From Companilactobacillus kedongensis (GTDB lineage Bacteria; Bacillota; Bacilli; Lactobacillales; Lactobacillaceae), in contig NZ_RHOR01000004.1 in NCBI RefSeq assembly GCF_003946625.1, forward strand, positions 1 through 64,000: a stretch of DNA of 64,000 bases, given 5' to 3'. The translations under genes and the position numbers were made by a program. Below, piece by piece: positions 37,779 through 46,560 of this stretch. The stretch's first letter is position 1. Each line of letters starts with the position of its first letter. The notes under the pieces were generated by a model. The model did no database searches, was not told where the DNA came from, and saw nothing but the letters and a program-made list of their open reading frames with translations.

Positions 37779-38012
37779 ATGCAAAATCTAGGCGTTAATG
37801 CAATTTTTACGCTAGTAAGTCATCTGGTTTTTATTTGGCTAAGTTTTAATTGTTTACAAGTAATTGACTGGAAAAAGTTTTATAATAAATCAGTCAACCC
37901 TAGAATGTTACAACTACTTATAGCATTCTTAGCAGTTGCTTTAGGCTACACTGTCAGTTCATTTTTCTTGAACATAATCAGTGTTTCACAGAACTTGACC
38001 TTACTTTTCTAA
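37779..38012 (+). CDS. DUF1146 family membrane protein
   Basis: The 77-residue protein has two membrane segments. [27 protein letters not shown] and [20 protein letters not shown] match the DUF1146 (YwzB) family in length and spacing. In lactobacilli it typically lies between the atp operon and murA, as here. Its function is unknown. GTGAGGTTATAG precedes ATG 37779, and murA starts 34 nt downstream. Confidence 0.88.
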   Translation: MQNLGVNAIFTLVSHLVFIWLSFNCLQVIDWKKFYNKSVNPRMLQLLIAFLAVALGYTVSSFFLNIISVSQNLTLLF

Positions 38013-38046
38013 TTCTAATGATTCCAGCATTTTGGAGGAAAATATT

Positions 38047-39369
38047 GTGCAACAAATTATCGTAAATGGACCATCTAAGTTAAAGGGAACTGTTAAAGTT
38101 GAAGGAGCTAAAAACGCCGCGTTACCAATTTTAGCAGCGACTCTATTGGCTTCGTCAGGGGAAGTAGCCCTAACAAATATCCCTCCATTGTCAGACGTCA
38201 TAACGATGACAAAGATGTTGCGTGCACTTGGTGCCGACGTAACTTTTGATGAAGATAACGAAGTATTGACTGTTGATGCTTCAAAGGGAATCACAACGAC
38301 CGCACCAGAAGAACTAGTTGATAAAATGCGTGCCTCAATCGTTGTTTTAGGACCACTTTTGGCCCGTAACAAGGAAGCACATGTAGCGATGCCGGGAGGC
38401 TGTGCTATTGGCTCTCGTCCGATAGATTTACATATTAAGGGACTAGAAGCTATGGGCGCAGAATTCCAACAGAACGGTGGATTTATCGACGCTAAAACTG
38501 ATGGTTTGAAGGGAACTAACATTTACTTAGATTTCCCAAGTGTCGGTGCTACACAAAATATTATGATGGCAGCCGTTTTGGCTGAAGGCGAAACAGTAAT
38601 CGATAATGCTGCTCGCGAACCAGAGATCGTCGACTTAGCTAACGTGTTGAGTAAAATGGGTGGAGATCTCAGTGGTGCCGGTACTAATACAATTCGTATC
38701 AGAGGCGTCAAGGCACTTCACGGTTGTGAACATTCAATTATGCAAGATAGAATTGAAGCGGGTACATTTATGGTTGCTGCCGCCGTTACAGACGGTGACA
38801 TTATGATCAAAGATGCTATTGCAGCTCATAATCGTCCCCTTATTTCCAAATTAAAGGAAATGGGCGTTAATATTTTAGAATTAGATGAAGGAATTAGAGT
38901 TATTGGAACAGATCATCTTCGTCCAGTAGATGTTAAAACATTGCCTCACCCTGGTTTTCCAACAGATATGCAGGCACAAATGACTTTAGTACAATTATTA
39001 AGTTTAGGTACTACCGTTATGACGGAGACTGTTTTTGAAAATCGCTTTATGCATTTTCCAGAATTTGGGAAAATGAAAGCCGATTATAAGATAGAAGGTA
39101 ATTCTGTTATTATGTTTGGACCAGCACAATTAACAGGTGCTAAAGTTTCAGCAACTGATTTAAGAGCTGCTGCCGCACTTGTTTTAGCTGGTATAGTTGC
39201 TGAAGGCGAAACAAGAGTTTCTAACCTACAGTATTTAGATCGTGGTTATTATCATTTCACTGAAAAGTTAAGAAGTTTAGGCGCCAATATAAGACGTGTA
39301 TCAATTGATAAAGACGGAAGAGAAAATCTAGTATTACATACCGTTTCAAGTATCAATAAATTGGCTTAG
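38047..39369 (+). CDS. murA: UDP-GlcNAc 1-carboxyvinyltransferase
   Basis: The 440-residue enzyme adds enolpyruvate to UDP-GlcNAc, the first committed step of peptidoglycan synthesis. Two inside-out alpha/beta domains are regular; the fosfomycin-reactive Cys lies in [16 protein letters not shown] (about residue 118), and [19 protein letters not shown] opens the fold. GTG 38047 is selected over TTG 38032 because GGAGG sits 9 nt upstream. A terminator follows before mbl. Confidence 0.96.
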   Translation: MQQIIVNGPSKLKGTVKVEGAKNAALPILAATLLASSGEVALTNIPPLSDVITMTKMLRALGADVTFDEDNEVLTVDASKGITTTAPEELVDKMRASIVVLGPLLARNKEAHVAMPGGCAIGSRPIDLHIKGLEAMGAEFQQNGGFIDAKTDGLKGTNIYLDFPSVGATQNIMMAAVLAEGETVIDNAAREPEIVDLANVLSKMGGDLSGAGTNTIRIRGVKALHGCEHSIMQDRIEAGTFMVAAAVTDGDIMIKDAIAAHNRPLISKLKEMGVNILELDEGIRVIGTDHLRPVDVKTLPHPGFPTDMQAQMTLVQLLSLGTTVMTETVFENRFMHFPEFGKMKADYKIEGNSVIMFGPAQLTGAKVSATDLRAAAALVLAGIVAEGETRVSNLQYLDRGYYHFTEKLRSLGANIRRVSIDKDGRENLVLHTVSSINKLA

Positions 39370-39397
39370 AAAGTGGTTGATCCACTTTCTTTTTTTA
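39369..39397 (+). terminator. Intrinsic terminator after murA
   Basis: AAAGTGG (39370-39376) pairs with CCACTTT (39382-39388) around TTGAT, then CTTTTTTT. The stem begins just after the murA stop. Confidence 0.8.
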
Positions 39398-39465
39398 TTT
39401 ATGGCAATTTAATGATGGCGCTTGTTATGATATACTTTTTTTGTTTAGATTTTGGAGGATATAGT

Positions 39466-40455
39466 ATGTCGAAATATCTAGGAATTGATTTGGGTACAGC
39501 AAATGTACTTATTGATGTAAAAGGAGAAGGTATCGTTCTAAATGAACCTTCAGTAGTAGCAATTAATACAAAGAACGATGATGTCGTTGCTGTTGGTGAG
39601 GATGCTTACCAAATGGTTGGTAGAACTCCAGCAAATATTAAAGCAATTCGTCCCTTAAAAGATGGTGTAATTGCTGACTTTAATATAACTGAAAAAATGC
39701 TTCAATATTTTATCGATAAATTAAATGTTAGAAGTCGTTTTTCAAAACCAACGATTATGATCTGTGCTCCAACCAATGTGACGCCAGTTGAGCAAAAATC
39801 AATCATTGAAGCAGCTGAACAAGCTGGTGGCGGGAAAGTTTATTTACAATTTGAACCTAAAGTTGCCGCTGTTGGTGCTGGTCTTGATATTTTTAAACCA
39901 CAAGGAAACATGGTTATTGATATTGGTGGTGGTACTAGTGATATTGCTGTTCTTTCAATGGGAGATGTTGTAACTAGTCGCTCACTGCGTTTTGCTGGTG
40001 ACAAGATGACCACAGCAATTCAATCGTATATTAAATCAAATCATGGTTTGATTATTGGTGAAAGAACTTCAGAAAGAATCAAAATTGAAATTGGTTCTGC
40101 TATGGAAGCTGACGAAAAAGTCACATTTTCTGCTAGTGGTATCGATATCGTTACTGGTTTGCCAAAAGAAATAACAGTAAATGAAAAAGAAATTCAGGAT
40201 GCATTGCATGACGGTGTTCTTCAAATTGTTGAAGCTGCCAAAGGTGTTCTGGAGCAAACACCTCCTGAATTATCTGCAGATATCATTGATCGTGGTATTA
40301 TGTTGACCGGTGGTGGTTCATTACTTAAAAACTTGGATAAGTTATTGGCTGAAGAATTACAAGTTCCTGTTTTAATGACTGAAAGCCCACTTGATTCAGT
40401 TGCTTTAGGAACAGGGATTTTACTAGAAAATATTGAAAAACATAAAAAATACTAG
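39466..40455 (+). CDS. mbl: MreB-family actin, Mbl-like
   Basis: The 329-residue actin homologue has the phosphate loops [14 protein letters not shown] and VIDIGGGTSDIAVLS, and GIMLTGGGSLLKNLD. It is a second MreB paralogue; the other (56677) lies in mreBCD. Position after murA and ahead of rodA, and greater divergence than the 56677 copy, point to Mbl. ATG 39466 with TTTGGAGGATA upstream is preferred to the ORF start at 39373, which would cross the murA terminator. It polymerises beneath the membrane and guides cylindrical wall synthesis. Confidence 0.9.
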   Translation: MSKYLGIDLGTANVLIDVKGEGIVLNEPSVVAINTKNDDVVAVGEDAYQMVGRTPANIKAIRPLKDGVIADFNITEKMLQYFIDKLNVRSRFSKPTIMICAPTNVTPVEQKSIIEAAEQAGGGKVYLQFEPKVAAVGAGLDIFKPQGNMVIDIGGGTSDIAVLSMGDVVTSRSLRFAGDKMTTAIQSYIKSNHGLIIGERTSERIKIEIGSAMEADEKVTFSASGIDIVTGLPKEITVNEKEIQDALHDGVLQIVEAAKGVLEQTPPELSADIIDRGIMLTGGGSLLKNLDKLLAEELQVPVLMTESPLDSVALGTGILLENIEKHKKY

Positions 40456-40463
40456 GGTGAATA

Positions 40464-40646
40464 ATGAAAAAAGATTTTGGTAGAGAATATCGTAAGGATA
40501 TTTTTCGAAAAATAGGTTGGGTGCTTCTACTAATTCTGGTTTTCTTTATTCTTGGTATGTTAATTGGTTCTGCACTGGGCGGATCAAACCCATTAGCCGT
40601 ATTGTGGCCTGGAACTTGGGTGCATATGCTCGACTTTTTAAGGTAG
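40464..40646 (+). CDS. EpuA-like small membrane protein
   Basis: The 60-residue protein has a basic cytoplasmic N-terminus and one membrane helix ([19 protein letters not shown]) followed by [21 protein letters not shown]. This fits the EpuA family (annotated in databases as an RNA polymerase beta-subunit-like small protein because of a related tail). Pneumococcal epuA lies near murA and endA. The actual function is unknown. It begins 8 nt after mbl and ends 4 nt before yidD, so it belongs to this operon. Confidence 0.75.
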   Translation: MKKDFGREYRKDIFRKIGWVLLLILVFFILGMLIGSALGGSNPLAVLWPGTWVHMLDFLR

Positions 40647-40650
40647 CACA

Positions 40651-40941
40651 GTGAAGAAACTATTGATTGGCCTTGTCAGAATATATCAGAAATTTATATC
40701 ACCAGTATTACCACCTAGTTGCCGATATTATCCAACGTGTTCCACTTACTTTATTGACGCCGTAAAAATGCATGGTGCCATTTTAGGAACTATTATGGGA
40801 GTTGCACGTATTCTGCGTTGTAACCCGTTTGTTCGTGGTGGAGTGGATCCTGTTCCGGATAATTTCACCATTTTTCGCAATCCTCATCCTGAAGACTACG
40901 AAGATGAGATTATTGCTAAGAAATTTCATAGTAAAGAATAG
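40651..40941 (+). CDS. yidD: Membrane protein insertion efficiency factor YidD
   Basis: The 96-residue protein carries the full YidD signature [25 protein letters not shown] with conserved cysteines, then [18 protein letters not shown]. The amphipathic N-terminal region binds the inner face of the membrane, and the family assists YidC-dependent insertion. The start is GTG 40651, only 4 nt after the previous stop. In most genomes yidD is near rnpA-yidC; in Lactobacillales it is often in this mbl-rodA cluster. Confidence 0.93.
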   Translation: MKKLLIGLVRIYQKFISPVLPPSCRYYPTCSTYFIDAVKMHGAILGTIMGVARILRCNPFVRGGVDPVPDNFTIFRNPHPEDYEDEIIAKKFHSKE

Positions 40942-40950
40942 GAAGATTTA

Positions 40951-41172
40951 ATGGCTAGAAAAAAGAAAGCAGTTGAAATTAGTTTAAAAGATATTAGTGA
41001 TGATCCTGAAGTTTATGAACTTTGGGATGGTAAGAAGTACATTGGTACTATTAAAAAAGAGGGCGAACGTTACCTATCATATGTTGAAAGTAACGATACC
41101 CCATTTAAGTCAGTTAAACTTGACGATGCAATAAACGAATTGTTGATGCAGTATAATCTACATAATCATTAA
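40951..41172 (+). CDS. DUF2969 family protein
   Basis: The 73-residue protein starts with a basic MARKKKAV tract and contains YELWDGKKYIGTIKKEGERYL and DDAINELLMQYNLH, as in the DUF2969 family found next to rodA in lactobacilli. It has no membrane segment. The function is unknown; conserved clustering with mbl, yidD and rodA suggests an envelope link, which is inference. Confidence 0.85.
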   Translation: MARKKKAVEISLKDISDDPEVYELWDGKKYIGTIKKEGERYLSYVESNDTPFKSVKLDDAINELLMQYNLHNH

Positions 41173-41183
41173 TAGGTGTTAAA

Positions 41184-42386
41184 ATGCAAATAAAAAATAA
41201 TAAAAGAGAAAATGATTTAGAATCAAGAATTGATTACGGAGTCATCTTTTCGGTTATGATGTTGGCCATAATTGGCTTGATGTCTATTTATGTTGCGACG
41301 ATCCAGGATTCACAGAATCCATTAAAGAACGTTGCTTCACAGGTGGTCTGGTATGCAATTGGAGCTGTTATTGTGGTAGTCATAATGCAGCTTGATGCTG
41401 AACAGCTATGGCAAGTCGCTAATATTGCCTATTTTGGTGGATTAGCGTTACTGGTTTTGGTATTGCTGCTATACAGTAGAACTTACTTTGCTCAAACGGG
41501 TGCTAAGAGTTGGTTTGCTTTGGGACCATTTACTTTCCAGCCGTCTGAGGTAATGAAGCCCGCGTATATACTGATGTTGAGTAAAGTCGTAACGAATCAT
41601 AATACCGAGTTTCAAAAGCATACATTGAAAAGTGATTTTTCACTATTAGGAAAGTTGATCCTCTGGACATTGCCAGTTTTAGTATTGCTAAAGCTACAAA
41701 ATGATTTGGGTACATTATTAGTATTTATTGCCATTTTGGGTGGCATCATCCTTGTTTCAGGTATCGATTGGCGAATCATTGGAACGGCCTTCTTAGTTGT
41801 TGCTGTTGTTGGTGGTGTCGCTTTGGTGTTTGCTACTACCGACTGGGGAAGATCACAACTGTCTCATTTAGGCTTTAGGGCCTATCAATTTGCTAGAATC
41901 GACAGTTGGTTGAACCCTTCACAGGATACTTCTGAAAACGGGTATCAGATCTGGCAGAATATGAAGGCTATTGGGTCCGGACAATTATTTGGTAAGGGTT
42001 TCAATGTTTCGAATGTTTACGTTCCAGTTCGTGAATCAGATATGATTTTCTCCGTCGTCGGAGAGAACTTTGGATTTATTGGTTCATGTGTCTTGATATT
42101 CTTGTATTTCTTATTGATTTACCAAATGATCCAAGTGACATTTGATACTAAAAATGAATTCTACGCCTATGTTTCAACAGGTGTTATTATGATGATCTTG
42201 TTCCATGTTTTCGAAAACATTGGTATGAGTATCGGTTTATTACCACTGACAGGTATTCCATTACCATTTATTTCTCAAGGTGGATCCGCACTTTTAGGTA
42301 ATATGATTGGTATAGGATTAATTATGTCGATGAGATTCCATCATAAGAGTTATATGTTTGAAAATGGTACATTTAATCAAAGGTAG
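41184..42386 (+). CDS. rodA: SEDS family glycosyltransferase RodA
   Basis: The 400-residue polytopic protein has about ten membrane helices and SEDS motifs: FQPSEVMKPAYILMLSK, GGIILVSGIDWR, SVVGENFGFIGS and the C-terminal LLPLTGIPLPFISQGGSALL. RodA polymerises lipid II glycan strands for side-wall growth together with a class B PBP and MreB/Mbl. The upstream mbl supports RodA rather than FtsW. It starts 11 nt after the DUF2969 gene. Confidence 0.93.
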   Translation: MQIKNNKRENDLESRIDYGVIFSVMMLAIIGLMSIYVATIQDSQNPLKNVASQVVWYAIGAVIVVVIMQLDAEQLWQVANIAYFGGLALLVLVLLLYSRTYFAQTGAKSWFALGPFTFQPSEVMKPAYILMLSKVVTNHNTEFQKHTLKSDFSLLGKLILWTLPVLVLLKLQNDLGTLLVFIAILGGIILVSGIDWRIIGTAFLVVAVVGGVALVFATTDWGRSQLSHLGFRAYQFARIDSWLNPSQDTSENGYQIWQNMKAIGSGQLFGKGFNVSNVYVPVRESDMIFSVVGENFGFIGSCVLIFLYFLLIYQMIQVTFDTKNEFYAYVSTGVIMMILFHVFENIGMSIGLLPLTGIPLPFISQGGSALLGNMIGIGLIMSMRFHHKSYMFENGTFNQR

Positions 42387-42396
42387 GTAGAAAAGT

Positions 42397-42690
42397 ATGT
42401 CTGAAAAAAAATATTTATGGACAAAAGCTGGAAAAGAGACAACCAGAGTCGGTTTGACTAAGGTCGGACAAGAAGCTTTGGGTAAAGTAAAGTTTGTCGA
42501 TTTGCCAATTTTAGGACATGATATTAAGGTCGGGGACTCTACTGGTGAGGTCGAAGCACAAAAAGCTGTCGTCGAATTACAGTCACCAATTGCCGGTAAA
42601 ATCGTTAAGGTTAACGATAAGTTGACTGATAATCCCGAATTATTAAATGGTTCTGAAGAAGATGCTTGGCTTTTTGAAGTGAATAATTAA
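42397..42690 (+). CDS. Short GcvH-like lipoyl-carrier protein
   Basis: The 97-residue protein matches the lipoyl fold of glycine cleavage H protein: VGLTKVGQEALGKVKFVDLPILG and VEAQKAVVELQSPIAGKIVKVN, with Lys56 the likely lipoylation site. It is about 30 residues shorter than true GcvH, and no gcvT or gcvP gene is nearby. Lactobacilli generally lack the glycine cleavage complex, so it may act as a lipoate relay or a dedicated carrier; no macrodomain or sirtuin partner is visible here. It lies 10 nt after rodA. Confidence 0.82.
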   Translation: MSEKKYLWTKAGKETTRVGLTKVGQEALGKVKFVDLPILGHDIKVGDSTGEVEAQKAVVELQSPIAGKIVKVNDKLTDNPELLNGSEEDAWLFEVNN

Positions 42691-42712
42691 ATAATTATAA
42701 CCAATACATTTA

Positions 42713-42740
42713 TTGTTGCTTATTCCTTGCAACTTTTTTT
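42713..42740 (+). terminator. Probable terminator of the mbl-rodA-gcvH-like operon
   Basis: GTTGC (42715-42719) pairs with GCAAC (42729-42733) around a 9-nt loop and seven T follow. The stem is short. Confidence 0.55.
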
Positions 42741-42791
42741 AAGAACTGTTTAAATTATCCTGAAATTAATAAATGAATGGGGTAGTTTAAA

Positions 42792-43655
42792 ATGAAAATA
42801 TTAGGTGAAAAAATTCGCCACTACAGAAAGCTCAGAGGTATTTCTCAATCTGAGCTGGCCGATGGCATATGCACACAGGCAACAGTAAGTTTGATCGAGA
42901 AAAAAGATAAGATTCCAAGTATGGAGATCTTGGTTCGCATTTGTGAAAGACTGGGTATCACAATGAACCTTGTAATCGTCAATGACGATAGTCAGATCTA
43001 TTCGATCATCAGTGATATTAAAAAATCATTTTACTTTGACGATTATCAAGCAATTGATGATAAGCTCAGCAAATTGAGTAATATTAATATCAATAACAAG
43101 CAGGAAATCAAATTGATTCACTTTTTCAACGGCTTAGTGGAATACGAGTTGAGTGGAAATTATGATAAGGCCATATTTGATTTCAATCGTGCGATGAATG
43201 TCAATATTGCAAACGTTGACATGTATGATATCTTAATCGATATCTACACCGCAAAGGCTTACGTTAATAAGAAATCAACTGATGAAGCCAAGGTATACTT
43301 TGAACAGGCTAAGGAATTGATCAAAGCTAGTGTAGAAAAGATCAGCGATGAAAACTATCACGATAGTATTTCTATTTACGCTAATATGTCTGAACTTTCT
43401 CTAAATCTGGGTGATAGTGAGAAAGCAGCAGAGTATGCTAGTGAAGGTATCTATATTGCTAGAAAAGAACAATCTTTGTTTAAACTAGATGCAATGTACT
43501 GTTCTTTAGCTGAAGCAGGTACACGTGAAGGCAAAAAAGCTGATGAAGATTACATTAAGGCCTATGTGATCTCCAGTATTATTGATAACAAGAATATTTT
43601 TGATAAGTTAAAAGCAAAAATCAAAGATATGAATCTAAACATCTTTAACAATTAA
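42792..43655 (+). CDS. HTH-TPR regulator (Rgg/PlcR-like architecture)
   Basis: The 287-residue protein has an XRE-type helix-turn-helix (IRHYRKLRGISQSELADGI CTQATVSLIEKKDK, residues about 8-45) and then about 220 residues of TPR-like helical repeats. This is the layout of peptide-responsive regulators of the RRNPP group (Rgg, PlcR, ComR). I see no short hydrophobic signal-peptide gene within the flanking gaps, so the ligand is unknown. The gene is monocistronic and ends at a very strong terminator. Confidence 0.85.
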   Translation: MKILGEKIRHYRKLRGISQSELADGICTQATVSLIEKKDKIPSMEILVRICERLGITMNLVIVNDDSQIYSIISDIKKSFYFDDYQAIDDKLSKLSNININNKQEIKLIHFFNGLVEYELSGNYDKAIFDFNRAMNVNIANVDMYDILIDIYTAKAYVNKKSTDEAKVYFEQAKELIKASVEKISDENYHDSISIYANMSELSLNLGDSEKAAEYASEGIYIARKEQSLFKLDAMYCSLAEAGTREGKKADEDYIKAYVISSIIDNKNIFDKLKAKIKDMNLNIFNN

Positions 43656-43670
43656 TTATTAATTTCAAAT

Positions 43671-43709
43671 AAAAAAGTGAGCTGGATTAAAAATCCGGCT
43701 CACTTTTTT
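43671..43709. terminator. Strong bidirectional terminator
   Basis: AAAAAAGTGAGCTGGATT pairs with AATCCGGCTCACTTTTTT over about 18 bp with one G-U. It serves the HTH-TPR gene and the convergent usp gene. Confidence 0.88.
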
Positions 43710-43720
43710 GATGTGATAAA

Positions 43721-44197
43721 TTATTTTTTCTTAGGGTTCTTTAGTGGATTGTTGTCCAAATCAGTTCTAACAACTAGCACATCACATGCGGCTGTTCTTG
43801 TTACATATTCAGTAACTGAACCGATCAGTAATCTTTCCATTGCGTTTAAACCGGTTGCTCCGATCATAACTAAATCGATTCCTAATTTCTTAGGGAAGTC
43901 GTTGGCAATGATTGCTTTAGGGGCGCCATACTCGATGCTGTAGTCAATTTCTGTTAAACCAGCATCTTTGGCTGTCTCAACATAACCCTTAACAGTTTCT
44001 TTAGCCTTTTCTGTAATTTGTTCAACCATTGTTGAATCAAAGCTGGAAACATTTTGGAAGGCACGTGTATCAATTACGTGTAGCAAATGTACGGCAGCAT
44101 TGTTTCTTTTGGCAACTTCGACAGCCTTCTTGAAAGCTAATTCAGCTTCAAATGATCCATCGATTGGTACGAGAATGTTTTTGTATTGTTGTAACAT
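43721..44197 (-). CDS. Universal stress protein, UspA family
   Basis: The 158-residue protein is a single Usp domain: KNILVPIDGSFEAELAFKKAVEVAK at the start and the ATP-binding G-x2-G-x9-G-S motif in GATGLNAMERLLIGSVTEYV. Such ATP-binding members form dimers and accompany stress or stationary phase. GGGGTGAT precedes ATG 44197. It is monocistronic, between two terminators or gaps. Confidence 0.94.
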   Translation of the reverse strand: MLQQYKNILVPIDGSFEAELAFKKAVEVAKRNNAAVHLLHVIDTRAFQNVSSFDSTMVEQITEKAKETVKGYVETAKDAGLTEIDYSIEYGAPKAIIANDFPKKLGIDLVMIGATGLNAMERLLIGSVTEYVTRTAACDVLVVRTDLDNNPLKNPKKK

Positions 44198-44275
44198 AAT
44201 ATCACCCCGTTATTGTATTGGTATAAATATTATACCTATATCTATATTTTAGTTTATTATGAAAAATAAATACAG

Positions 44276-44557
44276 CTATCTGTTGATATTTGCTAAATAA
44301 ATTGAAAAGACGGCTGCAGTCAAACTACCTAAGAGTAGGGTGATGAAGTTTGCTTTCTCACCACCTACTAGTAATATGATAACGCCTACAACAGATATGA
44401 CAACTAAAATAACTGATGTAATTCTCATTGCTGATTTCAAAGTTGTGTTTTCATCAGGTGAGTATATCAAGAATTTTTTGTCACTGTGATACCATAAGTT
44501 ATAGGAAAGAGCTAGCAAGAATAAAATAAATAGTGCCATTAGAATCTTAATTACCAT
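44276..44557 (-). CDS. Small membrane protein downstream of rarA
   Basis: The 93-residue product has three hydrophobic segments (ILMALFILFLLALSYNLW, ITSVILVVISVVGVIILLV, FITLLLGSLTAAVFSIYLA). Its start lies inside the end of rarA (11-nt overlap), so translation is probably coupled. I recall similar uncharacterised proteins next to rarA in lactobacilli but cannot name a family. No function is proposed. Confidence 0.7.
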   Translation of the reverse strand: MVIKILMALFILFLLALSYNLWYHSDKKFLIYSPDENTTLKSAMRITSVILVVISVVGVIILLVGGEKANFITLLLGSLTAAVFSIYLANINR

Positions 44558-45851
44558 GTTCTGTATTACTCCAATTTGTTTTTTTCTTCCAAACGTTTAA
44601 TTGATCCAAACGCATATTTAATGCTTGTTCATACTTACCAGTGTTTTTAGGTTCATAGTATGTTGAGTTGACTAGGTTGTTAGGAAGATATTGTTGTTTT
44701 ACCCAGTCATTTGGATAATTATGAGGATATTTATATCCTACACCATGACCGAGCTTTTTAGCACCACTATAATGTGCATCTTTCAAATCGTCAGGGATAG
44801 AATTGGCTTTTCCAGATCTGACATCTTCCATGGCGGCATCGATCGCAGTCATGGCTGAATTAGATTTAGGACACAAGCAGAGGTCGATCACGGCATTTGC
44901 TAGCGGTATCCTAGCTTCAGGTAAGCCAACCATTTGTGCCACCTGTGCAGCCTGTACGGCTCGTGAGCATGCTTGAGGATTAGCGAGACCAATGTCTTCG
45001 TATGCACAGACTAGTAGTCGTCTGATAGCAGTCGTCAATTCGCCAGCTTCAAGTAATCTTGCTAAATAATGTAGGGCAGCATTAGGATCACTACCACGAA
45101 TTGACTTTTGAAAGGCTGAGATCACATCGTAATGACTGTCACCATCTTTATCTGCCGAGATAGCCTTTTTTTGAATTGATTCTTCAATATCATGCAGTTC
45201 AATGTGAATTTCGCCTTGATCATCTTTTTTAGTTGAAAGTACTGATAATTCTAAGCCATTTAAAATACTTCGTAGATCTCCAGTAGTTGATTCTACTAAA
45301 GTATTTAATGCTAGTTCATCGATTTTAACGTTGTACTTGCCTAAACCGTTCTCTTTGTCATGTAGTGCACGCTCTACGGCCTTTTTAAGGTCATCGACTG
45401 ACAATGGATGGAGTTCAAATATTTGGACTCTGGAGCGAATGGCAGGGCTTATATTGATGTATGGATTTTCAGTCGTGGCACCAATTAAAATTATTGATCC
45501 ACTTTCTAATAATGGCAGTAGAAAATCTTGTTTAGTTTTATCAAGTCGGTGAATCTCATCTAAAAGTAAAACAACTGTACCGCTCATCTTTGCTTCTTCA
45601 GCTACGATCTGTAAATCCTTTTTACTATCAGTAGCAGCGTTTAGTTTTCTAAAAGCGTATTTGGTACTTCCAGCGATAGCACTGGCAATACTGGTTTTAC
45701 CAATACCAGGTGGTCCATAGAGAATCATTGAAGATAACATTTTAGCTTCAACCATTCTACGAATGATCTTGTTTGGACCAACTAGGTGTTGTTGACCGAC
45801 AATTTCATCAATATTAGTCGGTCGCATTCGATATGCTAGTGGTTTTTGCAT
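44547..45851 (-). CDS. rarA: Replication-associated recombination protein A
   Basis: The 434-residue AAA+ ATPase (MgsA/RarA) has Walker A GPPGIGKTS, Walker B LLLDEIHR, sensor GATTENP and the C-terminal tetramerisation region (DVISAFQKSIRGSDPNAALHYLARLLE). It acts at stalled replication forks. GGAGGTATT precedes ATG 45851. It diverges from the UPF0637 gene across a gap of 51 nt. Confidence 0.95.
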   Translation of the reverse strand: MQKPLAYRMRPTNIDEIVGQQHLVGPNKIIRRMVEAKMLSSMILYGPPGIGKTSIASAIAGSTKYAFRKLNAATDSKKDLQIVAEEAKMSGTVVLLLDEIHRLDKTKQDFLLPLLESGSIILIGATTENPYINISPAIRSRVQIFELHPLSVDDLKKAVERALHDKENGLGKYNVKIDELALNTLVESTTGDLRSILNGLELSVLSTKKDDQGEIHIELHDIEESIQKKAISADKDGDSHYDVISAFQKSIRGSDPNAALHYLARLLEAGELTTAIRRLLVCAYEDIGLANPQACSRAVQAAQVAQMVGLPEARIPLANAVIDLCLCPKSNSAMTAIDAAMEDVRSGKANSIPDDLKDAHYSGAKKLGHGVGYKYPHNYPNDWVKQQYLPNNLVNSTYYEPKNTGKYEQALNMRLDQLNVWKKKTNWSNTEHGN

Positions 45852-45902
45852 AATACCTCCTATATAATCAATATGTATATTCTACAACAAAGGAAGAATA
45901 TG

Positions 45903-46505
45903 ATGTTTAAGAAAAGTGATTTTGAAGTTTTCAATGATAATACCTTATCAGGTCGTCTGAATTTGATCCGACAACAACTTGATCCTAAGTTTCAAGAAAT
46001 TGGAGATCAATTGATGATTGCCCTGGAAGATAAATATCAAGCTAAATTTTATATGAAAATAGCTAAGCATCAAAGACGAACTAAAAATCCGCCTCCAGAT
46101 ACTTGGTTGGCCATTAATCAAAATAAACGTGGATACAAGAAAACGCCACATGTTGAATTGGGCTTGTGGCCAGATCGGTATTTTATAACATTTAGTTTGT
46201 TGGCCGATATAAATAAAAGGCCTGAATATTATCCGCTTATACAAAAATTAAGTTCGAGAGTCGTTCAAGAAGGTTGGGGAGTATCGAATGATCATACTCA
46301 GCCTGAATTATTTCCTGCTGAAGAGGTATATACTAAATCAGTCAAGAAATACATGTCCGTTAAATCGAGTGATTTTGTCATCGGTTTTGTTTTAAAAAGA
46401 GATTCAGAAATAGTGGAATCAGGTGACTTTGATAAATTATTATTTGATAAATTTATGAAGTTGTGTCAGTTAATGGTTGAAATAAATGAAAAAGTCGCCA
46501 ATTAG
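45903..46505 (+). CDS. UPF0637 (DUF1054) family protein
   Basis: The 200-residue protein matches UPF0637 in length and pattern: F..SDFEVFN..TLSGRL..IR..LDPKF, AKHQRRTKNPPPDTWLAINQNKRGYKKTPH and VELGLWPDRYF. Structures are known but not the function. ATG 45903 is six nt from AGGAAG and fits best; ATG 45900 is a close alternative, and 45846 would lie inside rarA. The stop overlaps the left arm region of a terminator. Confidence 0.88.
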   Translation: MFKKSDFEVFNDNTLSGRLNLIRQQLDPKFQEIGDQLMIALEDKYQAKFYMKIAKHQRRTKNPPPDTWLAINQNKRGYKKTPHVELGLWPDRYFITFSLLADINKRPEYYPLIQKLSSRVVQEGWGVSNDHTQPELFPAEEVYTKSVKKYMSVKSSDFVIGFVLKRDSEIVESGDFDKLLFDKFMKLCQLMVEINEKVAN

Positions 46506-46516
46506 GCGGCTTTTTT
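46491..46516 (+). terminator. Intrinsic terminator of the UPF0637 gene
   Basis: AAAGTCGCC (46491-46499) pairs with GGCGGCTTT (46505-46513), with one G-U, around AATTA, followed by T. The stem includes the end of the coding region. Confidence 0.75.
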
Positions 46517-46523
46517 ACTATAA

Positions 46524-46552
46524 AAAAAACACCCACCAGGTGGATGTTTGAT
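46524..46552 (-). terminator. Intrinsic terminator of rpsD
   Basis: On the minus strand ACATCCA and TGGGTGT pair with one mismatch around CCTGG, followed by TTTTTT. It is eight nt after the rpsD stop. Confidence 0.65.
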
Positions 46553-46560
46553 TACAAATA

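Noticed and set aside
38001-38522. 173-codon minus-strand frame across the murA start
   Set aside because: It is antisense to murA and its RBS, with no regulatory or family support.
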